Shown here one piece after another: positions 1 to 8,854 of a DNA stretch of 17,440 nucleotides. The position numbers were made by a program, and so were the translations under genes. Source of the stretch: Streptosporangiaceae bacterium. GTDB lineage: Bacteria; Actinomycetota; Actinomycetes; Streptosporangiales; Streptosporangiaceae. The stretch is from assembly GCA_030042885.1 (NCBI GenBank), contig JASHYW010000447.1, positions 1-17,440 on the forward strand, given 5' to 3'. The notes beneath the pieces are model-generated. The model saw nothing but the letters and a program-made list of their open reading frames with translations, did no database searches and was not told the origin of the DNA. Every line of letters begins with the position of its first letter. The stretch's first letter is position 1.

Positions 1-698
1 GCGAAATCCACCACCTCGGTGGCGGCTCCGGCCAGCCCCACCGCGGCCGCGTCGATCCCGGCGTCGGCCAGGGTCAGCGTGCGGACCGGCTTCTTCTTCG
101 CTGCCATGATGCCCTTGAAGGACGGGTAGCGGGGTTCGTTGATCTTCTCGACCACGCTGACCACCGCGGGTAGCGAGGCCTCCACCTCGTGGTAGCCGTC
201 GTCGGAGACGCGGCGGATGCGGATCACCGACCCGTCGATCTCCAGCTTGCTGGCCAGTGAGACCTGCGGGACGTCCAGGCGTTCGGCCAGCATGGCGGCC
301 ATCACGCCCATCCTGGCGTCGGTCGACTCAGAACCGCAGATCACCAGGTCGAATCCGATCTGGCGGAGCACCTGGGCCAGCGCGTACGAGGTGGACAGGG
401 CGTCGGAACCGGCCAGGCCGTCGTCCAGCAGATGCACCGCCTGGTCCGCGCCCATCGACAGCGCCTTGCGGATGGATTCGGTGGCCTTCTCCGGGCCCAT
501 CGTCAAGATGGTGACCTCGGCTTCGGCACCCGCCTGGCGCTGTGCCTCGGCGATCAGCAGGCCCTCCTCGATGGCGTACTCGTCTATCTCGTTGATGAGC
601 CCGTCCACCGACGCACGGTCCAGAGTGGCGTCTGAGGGCTTGAGCTTGCGTTCAGCCGCGGTGTCTGGCACCTGCTTGACGCAGACGACGATATCCAT
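1..698 (-). CDS. etfB: Electron transfer flavoprotein beta subunit, 3'-truncated by window edge
   Basis: EtfB pairs with EtfA to carry electrons from acyl-CoA and related dehydrogenases to the respiratory chain; it is cytosolic and binds AMP. Translating the minus strand from ATG at 698 gives about 232 residues beginning MDIVVCVKQVPDT. It then shows the NEIDEYAIEEGL segment, the LTMGPEKATESIRKALSMGAD stretch typical of the family, CGSESTDARMGV, and near the end LPAVVSVVEKINEPRYPSFK followed by GIMAAKKK, the ETF-beta signature region. Family members are about 260 residues, so only the last 25-30 are missing off the left edge. A strong ribosome site (AAGGAGGT) lies 11 bases before the ATG. An etfA gene would be expected beyond position 1. 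Confidence 0.95.
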   Translation of the reverse strand, partial: MDIVVCVKQVPDTAAERKLKPSDATLDRASVDGLINEIDEYAIEEGLLIAEAQRQAGAEAEVTILTMGPEKATESIRKALSMGADQAVHLLDDGLAGSDALSTSYALAQVLRQIGFDLVICGSESTDARMGVMAAMLAERLDVPQVSLASKLEIDGSVIRIRRVSDDGYHEVEASLPAVVSVVEKINEPRYPSFKGIMAAKKKPVRTLTLADAGIDAAAVGLAGAATEVVDF

Positions 699-785
699 GA
701 ACGACACCGACCTCCTTCGTTGCTCGCCTACAGCCTGCCAAACGACCTGACGCCGCCCGGCACCGGGTCCGCCGGGTCCATGTTA

Positions 786-804
786 CTCGCTGGTAGCCAG
801 CGAG
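786..804. repeat. Short perfect hairpin upstream of etfB
   Basis: CTCGCTGG (786-793) and CCAGCGAG (797-804) are perfect 8-bp inverted arms around a TAG loop. It abuts the outer arm of the larger nested repeat and lies about 90 bases upstream of the etfB start. It could be a regulator site or part of an intergenic repeat element; the sequence does not decide. Confidence 0.6.
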
Positions 805-1019
805 GGTTATTCAGATAGCGGCTAGCGAGCATGGCAGGTCAGCCCATGCGAGCGCCCGGGAGCGTTATCCAGGACCGGTTAGCGAGTACGGGCCCTACGG
901 GCCCGTACGAGCGGCCGGTGCGAGGGGGTAGGACCGTCACGGGAACCTGGATAACGCAGCGTTGAGGGAGCTCGCTGCAGCCAAGGCGGCGGGAACCGCC
1001 GAGGGGATCTGAATAACCC
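804..1019. repeat. Nested inverted-repeat element in the etfB / UDP-glucose dehydrogenase gap
   Basis: The 699-1142 gap holds no convincing gene but is highly structured. Outer arms: GGGTTATTCAGAT (804-816) with its exact complement at 1007-1019. Inner arms: GCGTTATCCAGG (862-873) with its exact complement at 946-957. Core: a perfect 10-bp hairpin GTACGGGCCC-TAC-GGGCCCGTAC (886-908). Outer and inner arms share the theme GTTAT(T/C)CAG, so four related sites are arranged symmetrically. The 12 bases after the core hairpin (909-920, GAGCGGCCGGTG) recur at 7889-7900 after another hairpin. This resembles a REP-type or small non-autonomous mobile element; the divergent promoters of etfB and the dehydrogenase must lie within or around it. 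Confidence 0.7.
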
Positions 1020-1127
1020 GAAGTCTTCAAGGAAGCAGAACAGGTGTTTCCCTGGCGGCCAGCGACGCGCTACCGTACATCGGCGTCCGGAAGGTACGGG
1101 AGTGAGTATCGTTGGGGAACGTCCAAC

Positions 1128-1135
1128 GGGAGGAG
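1128..1135 (+). promoter_or_regulatory. Ribosome binding site fixing the TTG start of the UDP-glucose dehydrogenase
   Basis: GGGAGGAG sits 7 bases before the TTG at 1143. The frame is open upstream to an ATG at 1044, but the extra 33 residues show no similarity to the dehydrogenase fold and that ATG has no comparable ribosome site. The conserved protein starts at PRVTVIGTGYLG, immediately after the TTG. Confidence 0.75.
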
Positions 1136-1142
1136 TCGTCCT

Positions 1143-2489
1143 TTGCCTCGGGTCACCGTCATCGGGACCGGATATCTCGGGCTCACGCACGCCGTCTGCC
1201 TGGCCGATCTCGGCCACGAGGTGCTGGCAATCGATGTCGACGAAGAGAAGATCGCCAAGGCCGCGAACGGCGAGGCCCCGTTCTTCGAACCCGGCCTGGA
1301 ACCGCTGCTGCGGAAGAATCTCGACTCAGGCGGGCTCCGGTTCACCATGTCGTTCGCCGAGGTCGGGGACTTCGGCGATATCCACTTCCTGTGCGTAGGG
1401 ACGCCTGAGGGGGAATCGGGCCGGGCCGACCTGGGCTTTGTCTATTCTGCGGTCGACGCGCTGGCACCGCATCTGACCTCGCCGTGCCTGGTCGTGGGCA
1501 AGTCGACCGTCCCGGTCGGGACGGCGCGGCAGGTGATGAACCGGATGCAGGCGACAGCCCCGGCCGGCCAGGGTGCCGAGCTGGCCTGGAATCCGGAGTT
1601 CCTGCGGGAGGGTTTCGCGGTGCAGGACAGCCTCGCCCCCGACCGGATCGTGCTTGGCGTGACGTCCGGCCGGGCCGAGGCCCTGATGCGTGAGGTCTAC
1701 GCGACGCCGCTGGCGGCGGGAATCCCGCTGCTCGTGATGGACCTGGAGACTGCTGAGCTGGTCAAGGTGGCGGCGAACGCGTTCCTCGCGACCAAGATCT
1801 CCTTCATCAATGCCATGGCCGAGGTCTGCGAGCAGGCGGGCGCGGATGTGATACCGCTGGCTGAGGCCCTCGGACATGACGCGCGGATCGGCCGGAGATT
1901 CCTCTCGCCGGGGCTCGGCTTCGGCGGCGGCTGCCTGCCCAAGGACGTACGCGCATTCCGGGCCACCGCGTCTTCGCTCGGAGTCGATTCGCTGGTCAGC
2001 CTGCTGACCAATGTGGACGCCATCAACCAGGGCCGGCGCGACCGGGTGGTCGCCTTGGCCCGTGACATCGTCGGAGGCGGGCTGGCCGGCAAGCGGGTGG
2101 CTGTGCTCGGCGTGGCGTTCAAGCCCAACAGCGACGACATCCGGGATTCCGCCAGCCTCGCCGTCTGTGACCGCCTCACGGCCGAGGGCGCGGTGGTGTC
2201 CGTCCATGACCCGGTGGCCATGCCCAACGCGGGTAAGGTGCAGCCCGGCCTGCGGTACGCGCGATCAGTGCCGGAGGCGGCCGAGGGCGCCGATCTCGTG
2301 CTCCATCTCACCGAGTGGTCTGACTACCAGGCCATCGATCCCGCAGCGCTCGCCCGCGTGGTGGCCAACCGGGTGATCATCGACGCGCGCTGCTGCCTGG
2401 ACACGGGATTGTGGACCGACGCCGGCTGGTCAGTGCACGTCCTCGGCCGGCCGCCAGGGGGGTACGAGGGGGAGGGTTCCCCCCCGTGA
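1143..2489 (+). CDS. ugd: UDP-glucose 6-dehydrogenase family protein
   Basis: Oxidises UDP-glucose to UDP-glucuronate with two NAD+, supplying precursor for exopolysaccharide or cell-surface glycans; cytosolic. From the TTG start it has 448 residues. The N-terminal NAD fold opens with VTVIGTGYLGL; PEFLREGFAVQD and LVKVAANAFLATKISFINA follow as the substrate and dimer core. The catalytic motif GFGGGCLPKD places the nucleophile at Cys264, close to Cys260 of well-studied bacterial enzymes. The C-terminal domain shows VAVLGVAFKPNSDDIRDSAS. The last dozen residues (RPPGGYEGEGSPP) are encoded by G/C-run DNA leading into an intergenic repeat and may be a late extension. It faces folD tail to tail and has no obvious partner glycosyltransferase here. 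A related UDP-sugar dehydrogenase is the main alternative. Confidence 0.9.
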   Translation: MPRVTVIGTGYLGLTHAVCLADLGHEVLAIDVDEEKIAKAANGEAPFFEPGLEPLLRKNLDSGGLRFTMSFAEVGDFGDIHFLCVGTPEGESGRADLGFVYSAVDALAPHLTSPCLVVGKSTVPVGTARQVMNRMQATAPAGQGAELAWNPEFLREGFAVQDSLAPDRIVLGVTSGRAEALMREVYATPLAAGIPLLVMDLETAELVKVAANAFLATKISFINAMAEVCEQAGADVIPLAEALGHDARIGRRFLSPGLGFGGGCLPKDVRAFRATASSLGVDSLVSLLTNVDAINQGRRDRVVALARDIVGGGLAGKRVAVLGVAFKPNSDDIRDSASLAVCDRLTAEGAVVSVHDPVAMPNAGKVQPGLRYARSVPEAAEGADLVLHLTEWSDYQAIDPAALARVVANRVIIDARCCLDTGLWTDAGWSVHVLGRPPGGYEGEGSPP

Positions 2490-2516
2490 GCGGGGGGTTC
2501 CGGGGGGTCGTCCCCC
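2489..2516. repeat. GC-rich dispersed repeat, copy 1
   Basis: A 28-base stretch beginning at the last base of the dehydrogenase stop codon (AGCGGGGGGTTCC, then a G-run, TCGT and a C-run) is identical to 7934-7961 downstream of sucD. A diverged reverse-orientation copy lies inside the PerM-like gene near 6311-6332. Confidence 0.8.
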
Positions 2517-2520
2517 CCGG
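2500..2520. terminator. Possible bidirectional terminator between convergent genes
   Basis: CCGGGGGG-TCGT-CCCCCCCGG forms a very stable stem with a 4-base loop between the dehydrogenase stop (2489) and the folD stop (2546). There is no T-run, which is common in actinomycetes. It is the right half of the dispersed repeat. The following 2516-2553 holds two copies of CCCGGGCTAGCACT and a third partial one reaching into the folD stop codon. Confidence 0.5.
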
Positions 2521-2545
2521 GCTAGCACTGCCCGGGCTAGCACTC

Positions 2546-3391
2546 CTAGCACTTCTCGGCGGCCTCGACCACGTTGGCCAGCAGCATGGCGCGGGTCATC
2601 GGGCCGACACCGCCCGGCATGGGGGCCAGCCACCCGGCCACGTCCGCCACCTCGGGGGCGACGTCGCCGGTCAGCCCGGCGTCCGTCCGGGTGATCCCGA
2701 CGTCGACCACCGCCGCGCCGGGCTTGACCATGTCCGCGGTGAGCAGGCCGGGCCGCCCGGCGGCCACCACCACGATGTCCGCGGCCCTGGTGTGCGCGGC
2801 CAGGTCCTTGGTGCCGGTGTGGCACAAGGTGACGGTGGCGTTCTCCGTACGCCTGGTCAGCAGCAGGCCCAGCGCCCGGCCCACGGTGATGCCGCGGCCG
2901 ATGACGGTGATGTCGGCGCCCGAGATGGCCACGCCGTAGTGGCGCAGCAGGTGCACGATGCCTCGCGGCGTGCACGGCAGCGGGCCCGGCTCGCCGAGGA
3001 CCAGCTTGCCCAGGTTGACCGGATGCAGGCCATCCGCGTCCTTGGCCGGATCCATCCGGTGCAGGACGGCATGGGCGTCCAGCCCGGCAGGCAGCGGCAG
3101 CTGGACGATGTAACCCGTGCAGTCCGGATCGGCGTTCAGCTCGTCGACCATCGCCTCAACCTGCGCCTGGGTCGCGCCGGCGGGCAGGTGCCGCCTGATC
3201 GACGCGATCCCCACCTGCGCGCAGTCCCTGTGCTTGCCGTTCACGTAGGCGCGGCTGCCGGGATCGTCGCCCACCAGCACCGTGCCCAGCCCGGGCACGA
3301 TACCGCGAGCGGCCAGCGCGGCCGCCCGCTGGGCCAGGTCAGCCCGTATCTGCGCGGCGAGGGCCTTCCCGTCAAGTATCCGTGCGGTCAC
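2546..3391 (-). CDS. folD: Bifunctional methylenetetrahydrofolate dehydrogenase / methenyltetrahydrofolate cyclohydrolase
   Basis: Interconverts 5,10-methylene-THF and 10-formyl-THF, the formyl donor for PurN and PurH, which are encoded just upstream. The protein has 281 residues. Motifs in order: [12 protein letters not shown] with the catalytic lysine, [28 protein letters not shown], the NADP loop [14 protein letters not shown], and near the C-terminus [10 protein letters not shown]. In the NADP loop the usual proline after the glycine-arginine pair is alanine. The start is GTG with GGAGGA 6 bases ahead, only 31 bases after purH, so the three genes probably form one transcript. Confidence 0.95.
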   Translation of the reverse strand: MTARILDGKALAAQIRADLAQRAAALAARGIVPGLGTVLVGDDPGSRAYVNGKHRDCAQVGIASIRRHLPAGATQAQVEAMVDELNADPDCTGYIVQLPLPAGLDAHAVLHRMDPAKDADGLHPVNLGKLVLGEPGPLPCTPRGIVHLLRHYGVAISGADITVIGRGITVGRALGLLLTRRTENATVTLCHTGTKDLAAHTRAADIVVVAAGRPGLLTADMVKPGAAVVDVGITRTDAGLTGDVAPEVADVAGWLAPMPGGVGPMTRAMLLANVVEAAEKC

Positions 3392-3422
3392 GCAACGTCC
3401 TCCGGATCAGTGGTGCGGCAGA

Positions 3423-4988
3423 TCAGTGATAGAAGTGGCGGACGCCGGTGAAGTAGAGCGCCACCCCCGCGGCCTGGGCGGCGGTGACGGTCAGGTGGTC
3501 GCGGATGGAGCCGCCGGGCTCGGCCACCGCGCGCACCCCGGCCTCGGCCAGGATCTCGAAGCCGTCGGGAAACGGGAAGTACGCGTCGCTGGCCGCGACC
3601 GAGCCCGCGGCCCGGTCCCCGGCCCGCATGACGGCCAGCCGGGCCGAGTCCACCCGGTTGACCTGGCCCATGCCGATGCCGACCGACGCACCGCCGGACG
3701 CGAGCAAGATGGCGTTCGATTTGACCGAACGGCATGCCTTCCACGCGAACGCCAGGTCGGCCAGCTCGGCAGGGCCAGCCGGGTCGCCCGCCTTGAGCTC
3801 CCAGTTCGCCGGATCATCGCCCGGCTCGGTCACGCGGTCCACGGATTGCAGCAAGATCCCGCCGCTTACCGGGCGCCATTCGGTGGCCGCGGCGGCCCCC
3901 GGCGGGGCGCAGCGGATCAGCCGGATGTTCTTGCTCGCGCAAAGGATGTCCAGCGCCTCGTCGCCGAAATCGGGCGCGATCACCACCTCGGTGAACACCT
4001 CGGCGATCTGCCGGGCCAGCTCGGCGGTCACCGGGCCGTTGGCCGCTATCACGCCGCCGAAGGCCGAGGCCGGGTCGCAGGCATGCGCCTTGGCGTGCGC
4101 GTCGGCGAGGTCGGCGCCGACGGCGATCCCGCAGGGGTTGGAGTGCTTGATGATGGCCACGCACGGCTGGGCGAAATCGTACGCGGCACGCCGGGCCGCA
4201 TCGGCGTCCACGTAGTTGTTGTAGGACATGGCCTTGCCGTGCAGGAGGTGCGCGGCCGCGATGCCGTCGCCTGGCCGGGGCCGGGCGTACAGCGCCGCGC
4301 GCTGGTGCGGGTTCTCGCCGTAGCGCAGCACGTCGATGCGCCGCCACAGGGCGCCCGCCACGCTCGGCCAGCCGCTGTCGCGCGCGATCTCATCCGGGGC
4401 GTAAGCGGACGCGAACCAGGACGCGACGGCAATGTCGTAGGCGGCGGTGTGAGCGAACGCCTCGACGGCCAGGGCACGGCGCTGATCCAGCGTGAATCCG
4501 CCTTCGGCCAGCGCCGCGAGCACGTCCGCATACCTGGACGGTGCTACCACGACGGCCACCGAGCCGTGATTCTTGGCGGCGGCCCGGACCATCGCGGGGC
4601 CTCCGATGTCGATCTGCTCGACGCACTGCTCCGGCGAGGCGCCGGACGCGACCGTCGCCTCGAACGGGTACAGGTTCGACACCAGGAGCTGGAACGGCTC
4701 GATGCCGAGCTGTGCCAGCTGCGTCTGGTGCGCGGCCTTCGCGGCATCCGCAAGCAGGCCCGCGTGCACCCTGGGGTGCAATGTCTTCACCCTGCCGTCC
4801 AGGCACTCGGGGAAGCCGGTCAGCTCCTCCACGCGGGTGACCGGCACCCCGGCGGCGCTGATCCTGGCCGCGGTGCTGCCAGTGGACACCAGCTCGACGC
4901 CGGCCGCGTGCAGCCCGGAGGCCAGATCTTCCAGGCCGGTCTTGTCGTAGACGCTGATCAGCGCCCGCCTGATCGGGATCCTGGTCAA
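3423..4988 (-). CDS. purH: Bifunctional AICAR formyltransferase / IMP cyclohydrolase
   Basis: Catalyses the last two steps of IMP synthesis: AICAR to FAICAR using 10-formyl-THF, then ring closure. It has 521 residues, the usual length. The N-terminal MGS-like cyclohydrolase domain shows [49 protein letters not shown] and [18 protein letters not shown]. The transformylase domain shows [36 protein letters not shown] with the catalytic Lys-His pair, [21 protein letters not shown] and [11 protein letters not shown]. It starts at TTG overlapping the purN stop in TTGA, so translation is coupled to purN. Confidence 0.97.
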   Translation of the reverse strand: MTRIPIRRALISVYDKTGLEDLASGLHAAGVELVSTGSTAARISAAGVPVTRVEELTGFPECLDGRVKTLHPRVHAGLLADAAKAAHQTQLAQLGIEPFQLLVSNLYPFEATVASGASPEQCVEQIDIGGPAMVRAAAKNHGSVAVVVAPSRYADVLAALAEGGFTLDQRRALAVEAFAHTAAYDIAVASWFASAYAPDEIARDSGWPSVAGALWRRIDVLRYGENPHQRAALYARPRPGDGIAAAHLLHGKAMSYNNYVDADAARRAAYDFAQPCVAIIKHSNPCGIAVGADLADAHAKAHACDPASAFGGVIAANGPVTAELARQIAEVFTEVVIAPDFGDEALDILCASKNIRLIRCAPPGAAAATEWRPVSGGILLQSVDRVTEPGDDPANWELKAGDPAGPAELADLAFAWKACRSVKSNAILLASGGASVGIGMGQVNRVDSARLAVMRAGDRAAGSVAASDAYFPFPDGFEILAEAGVRAVAEPGGSIRDHLTVTAAQAAGVALYFTGVRHFYH

Positions 4989-5593
4989 GTTCCGACCCTC
5001 ACCTTCCTGCCCTGGACGGACCAGCCTTCGCGTACCATCCTGCCTACCGTGCTGACGAGCAACGCCCGTTCGGTCACCTTGATCCGCTCGTGCAGGGTCG
5101 CCTCGTCGTCATCGTCCGCCACCGGGACGCAGGCCTGGGCCACGATGGGTCCGGCGTCGACACCCTCGTCGACGATGAAAACGGTACAGCCGGTGACCTT
5201 GACCCCATGGGCCAGCGCATCGCGCACGGCGTGCGTTCCGGGGAATGACGGTAGCAGCGCCGGGTGCGTGTTCACGCAACGGCCGCCGAAGGAGCCGAGA
5301 AACACCTGGCCGACCAGTTTCATGAACCCGGCGAGGACGATCAGGTCGGGTGCGTGGCTGGCGCACGCGCCGGCCAGCGCCGCGTCCCAGTCCTCGCGAG
5401 CCGGGTAATCCGCCACCCGGACGGTGAAGGTGGGAATGCCGGCCCGCTCGGCCCGCGCCAGCGCGCTGATCATGCCGCGGTCCGCGCCGACCGCGACCAC
5501 CTGTGCCCCGAAGTCCTCGTCGCGGCACGTGTCGATCAAGGCCTGAAGGTTGGTCCCCTCGCCGGAGACGAGCACCACCAGCCGTGCGACCAT
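4985..5593 (-). CDS. purN: Phosphoribosylglycinamide formyltransferase (GAR transformylase)
   Basis: Transfers a formyl group from 10-formyl-THF to GAR in purine synthesis. It has 202 residues. Motifs: [15 protein letters not shown] for phosphate binding, the ILTVL-type core near [26 protein letters not shown] with catalytic Asn and His, and [15 protein letters not shown] with the catalytic Asp. The ATG at 5593 has AAGGTG 8 bases upstream. First gene of the purN-purH-folD unit; its promoter must lie in the 57 bases shared with the divergent gene at 5651. Confidence 0.96.
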   Translation of the reverse strand: MVARLVVLVSGEGTNLQALIDTCRDEDFGAQVVAVGADRGMISALARAERAGIPTFTVRVADYPAREDWDAALAGACASHAPDLIVLAGFMKLVGQVFLGSFGGRCVNTHPALLPSFPGTHAVRDALAHGVKVTGCTVFIVDEGVDAGPIVAQACVPVADDDDEATLHERIKVTERALLVSTVGRMVREGWSVQGRKVRVGT

Positions 5594-5650
5594 GCGGACA
5601 CCTTAAGGCACGTGGCCGGGTGCTCATCTGAGGGGGCAAAATAGAGTCCG

Positions 5651-6133
5651 ATGGCCAGATACCAGCCACCAGGCAGGCGCGGAACACAGCCTCGGGGGAT
5701 GCTGCCGGCCCGGCAGCTGCCGCCGCCGGAACCCGCGCTGCGTCAGCGCGCCCTCGCGGCGTTCGCGCTGGGTGTACTCAGCCTGCTCGGCCTGGCCCTC
5801 GGGCTCGGCAACCTGCGCCGCGGCGTCTACGTGGCCGTCCTGTCCCTGCTGTTCGCCATGACGGCGATCTGGCTCGGGGCCTGGGCGAACCGCAGTGCGC
5901 GGCGCAGCGGCACGGCCCGGCCGCGCGGGGCGGTCAGCGGGATCGTGCTGGGCGGGTTCGGCCTCGCCCTCAGCACGTTGTGGCTGCTGGCCCTGGCGGT
6001 GTTCTGGCCGCAGCTGAGCGCGTACTACAACTGCATGAGCGGCGCGAATACGGTGGCCGCTCAGCAGGCGTGCCACACCGCGTTCACCAACTCGGTCGGC
6101 GGCGAGATCAGCGTCCTGCAGGGCGGCCGGTGA
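5651..6133 (+). CDS. Small membrane protein, DUF4190-like, unknown function
   Basis: A 160-residue protein with a basic, proline-rich N-terminus (residues 1-32), then hydrophobic segments at about 34-53, 58-78 and 94-120 and a short extracytoplasmic-looking tail with two cysteines (YNCMSG... and QQACHTAF) that could form a disulfide. The pattern resembles actinobacterial DUF4190-type proteins but I cannot assign a function. It is read divergently from purN (57-base gap) and convergently onto the PerM-like gene (7 bases between stops). No strong ribosome site is visible; only a weak GAGGGGG lies far upstream. Confidence 0.75.
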   Translation: MARYQPPGRRGTQPRGMLPARQLPPPEPALRQRALAAFALGVLSLLGLALGLGNLRRGVYVAVLSLLFAMTAIWLGAWANRSARRSGTARPRGAVSGIVLGGFGLALSTLWLLALAVFWPQLSAYYNCMSGANTVAAQQACHTAFTNSVGGEISVLQGGR

Positions 6134-6140
6134 GGTTCAT

Positions 6141-7673
6141 TCAGCACGCGGCCGGCGGGCCCCGTCCGGGTGTGCCGGTGCCGTCGGGTAACTGGTCCTG
6201 ATCATCGGTGTCGCAGGCCGCCCACGGGTTGACGTAGATCCGGTGGCCGCCGGCATCGTCGGTCTCGTCGAGCACTGCTGGCCCGGGGGAGCTGTGCTGG
6301 CCCGGAGGGGCGACCCCGCGGAGCCCCCCGATCCCGGGGGGACCCATCCCCCCGGACCCCCCCGGCCAGACCCCCTCGGCCCTCCCAGGCGCCCCGGGCC
6401 CGGCCCTGGAGGCCCGGGTGGCACGGCGCAGGATCAGCCAGTTCGCGGCACCCGCGGTCAGCGCGGCCGTCACGCCGATTTCCAGCACGGCGACCAAGCC
6501 GGCCTGCCATCCGGACGGGCCCACCGCGGCCAGGCGGCCGTCGCCGAGCGGGCCGCCCGAGAACGCCGCCGCCAGGCCGGCGAGAACGCCGGTGGCCGCC
6601 CCAGTTGCGAATCCCCAGAGCGGAGCCGCCTCGATGGCCGGCGTGGGCGCGATGCGGATCGTCACGACCCCGCCGAACACGCCCGCCAGGTACGGCACCG
6701 CGAGCACCAGGACCGGCAGCCAGCCCGGGCCGGCTGCCCGCATTCCTGACGGCAGGGCCGCGAGCATCGGGAAGGCGGGCACCGCGCCGAGTGACGAACC
6801 AGTAGGAGCGACCACGGTGCCGGTGCCGAACGCGAATCCCGGACCGAGCGCATAGGCGACGGCCCAGATGATGGCGTTCGGGACGTAGGCAAGCTGAGTG
6901 AGCAGCAGCAGCGCCGCGCCGGTCAGGCCGGGGGCCAGCGCGTCGCTGGCCGCCCTGACCGTCGGCAGGTGCGCCAGCACAGATCCGCCGGCCAGTACCG
7001 CACCCGCTGCGACCAGGATGGCCGAGGAACCCAGCATGCCCAGCACGATCGATCGGGGCCGGGCAGGCATCAGGCTGGCCAGCCGCGACCAGGGCGCCAG
7101 CCCGCGGGCGGCACCCAGCCCGCCCGCCACCACGGCGAGCAGGAAAGAAGCGATCACCGCCTGCACGAGGGAAGGTGCGGCTTGCGGCGTCCTGCTGGCC
7201 ACCGCGAGCGCTCCGGCCAGCAGGGTGTAGGGCAGGGAGAGCGCCACCGCCACATAGCCGACGTGTCGCAGCCGGGTCACCCCACCGGCATGTACCACCC
7301 AGCGCCCGGCCACGGCGAGCAGCGCACCCGGGATAAGCACCAGCCCGAGCGGGAGCATGCCGATCCGGCCGGCGCCGTGAACCGTAAAGCCGACGTGATG
7401 CGCGACCAGCCACAGCAGGGCGGCCGTGCGCAGGACCCCGCCCAATCCGCTGCCGATGCCCACGTGCGGCGCGGTGATCCAGCCGATCGCGGTGAGCGTG
7501 ATCAGCACGGCCAGCCCGCTGGCGGCCGCGGCGCAGGCGGCGATGCCGCCCGTGACGACCAGCGGCCGCGCGGGCCGCGCTCTGGGCTCCGGCGCGGGCC
7601 CGGAGTGCTCCTGGGAGCCGGCCTGCGGATCTTCAGGCTCGGGAGCCGGCCGGGCTTCGGCGGAAACACTCAC
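6141..7673 (-). CDS. DUF6350 / PerM-like multi-pass membrane protein
   Basis: About 510 residues with ten or more hydrophobic segments. A charged Pro/Glu-rich N-terminus (EARPAPEPEDPQ) precedes the first membrane helix, which begins near PLVVTGGIAACAAAASGLAV. Position between sucCD and purN-purH matches Mycobacterium tuberculosis Rv0955 (PerM), a membrane protein linked to cell division, and the hydrophobic profile fits the DUF6350 family; homology is recognised by context and composition, not by a catalytic motif. The start is uncertain: the frame is open to TTG at 7709 and ATG at 7694, but GTG at 7673 has AGGA at good spacing. The C-terminal 80 residues are a Gly/Pro-rich, non-membrane tail encoded partly by a diverged copy of the dispersed GC repeat. 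Confidence 0.75.
   Translation of the reverse strand: MSVSAEARPAPEPEDPQAGSQEHSGPAPEPRARPARPLVVTGGIAACAAAASGLAVLITLTAIGWITAPHVGIGSGLGGVLRTAALLWLVAHHVGFTVHGAGRIGMLPLGLVLIPGALLAVAGRWVVHAGGVTRLRHVGYVAVALSLPYTLLAGALAVASRTPQAAPSLVQAVIASFLLAVVAGGLGAARGLAPWSRLASLMPARPRSIVLGMLGSSAILVAAGAVLAGGSVLAHLPTVRAASDALAPGLTGAALLLLTQLAYVPNAIIWAVAYALGPGFAFGTGTVVAPTGSSLGAVPAFPMLAALPSGMRAAGPGWLPVLVLAVPYLAGVFGGVVTIRIAPTPAIEAAPLWGFATGAATGVLAGLAAAFSGGPLGDGRLAAVGPSGWQAGLVAVLEIGVTAALTAGAANWLILRRATRASRAGPGAPGRAEGVWPGGSGGMGPPGIGGLRGVAPPGQHSSPGPAVLDETDDAGGHRIYVNPWAACDTDDQDQLPDGTGTPGRGPPAAC
6305..6341. repeat. Diverged dispersed GC repeat inside the PerM-like reading frame
   Basis: At 6311-6332, CGACCCCGCGGAGCCCCCCG followed by AT matches the reverse complement of the 2489/7934 repeat at 19 of 22 positions. 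A CCCCCC (6324-6329) / GGGGGG (6336-6341) hairpin adjoins it. On the coding strand it is translated in frame as IGGLRGVAPPG within the Gly/Pro tail. Confidence 0.55.
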
Positions 7674-7837
7674 ACACCCGATCCTGACAACCATCCCCTC
7701 CCAGCCCAAGCAGGCGCGCCGCGCACCGGACAGTGAAGGGGCGGGCCAGTGAGCGGGGCGAGGGGGCGAGCCAGGTATGAAGTGACAAGTCGCAGGAGCA
7801 TTCGGTCAGGGGATCACGGCAACGGGTTACGGCGAGC

Positions 7838-7888
7838 CCGGAGCGAAGCTCCGGCCGGCCCAGTGAACCCGGGCCGTGAGGCCCGGGT
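7838..7888. repeat. Tandem perfect hairpins in the PerM-like / sucD gap
   Basis: Two perfect hairpins follow one another: CCGGAGC-GAA-GCTCCGG (7838-7854) and ACCCGGGCC-GTGA-GGCCCGGGT (7867-7888). The second loop, GUGA in RNA, fits the GNRA tetraloop pattern. The second hairpin is followed by GAGCGGCCGGTG, the same 12 bases that follow the core hairpin at 886-908, so these belong to one repeat family. They lie downstream of sucD and upstream of the PerM-like gene on the minus strand. The rest of 7710-7974 shows no gene. Confidence 0.65.
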
Positions 7889-7933
7889 GAGCGGCCGGTG
7901 TCACGGCGAGAACCGCAGCGGGGCGCGGAGCGC

Positions 7934-7961
7934 AGCGGGGGGTTCCGGGGGGTCGTCCCCC
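7934..7961. repeat. GC-rich dispersed repeat, copy 2
   Basis: Identical over 28 bases to 2489-2516. In both places it lies within 15 bases of a stop codon, here that of sucD. Confidence 0.8.
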
Positions 7962-7963
7962 GG
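7945..7963 (-). terminator. Possible terminator of the sucC-sucD operon
   Basis: CCGGGGG-GTCGT-CCCCCGG forms a 7-bp GC stem starting 11 bases past the sucD stop codon. There is no U-run. The tandem hairpins further downstream may reinforce it. Confidence 0.5.
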
Positions 7964-7974
7964 AAAGATACAGC

Positions 7975-8853
<879 letters not shown>

Positions 8854-8854
8854 C

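Noticed and set aside
1044..1142. ATG at 1044 as start of the UDP-glucose dehydrogenase
   Set aside because: It adds 33 residues with no similarity to the fold; TTG 1143 has a strong ribosome site at ideal spacing directly before the NAD-binding motif.
3282..5408. A 708-residue plus-strand open frame opposite folD, purH and purN
   Set aside because: It is the antisense shadow of three well-supported genes in high-GC DNA; its translation is Arg/Gly/His-rich with no recognisable domain.
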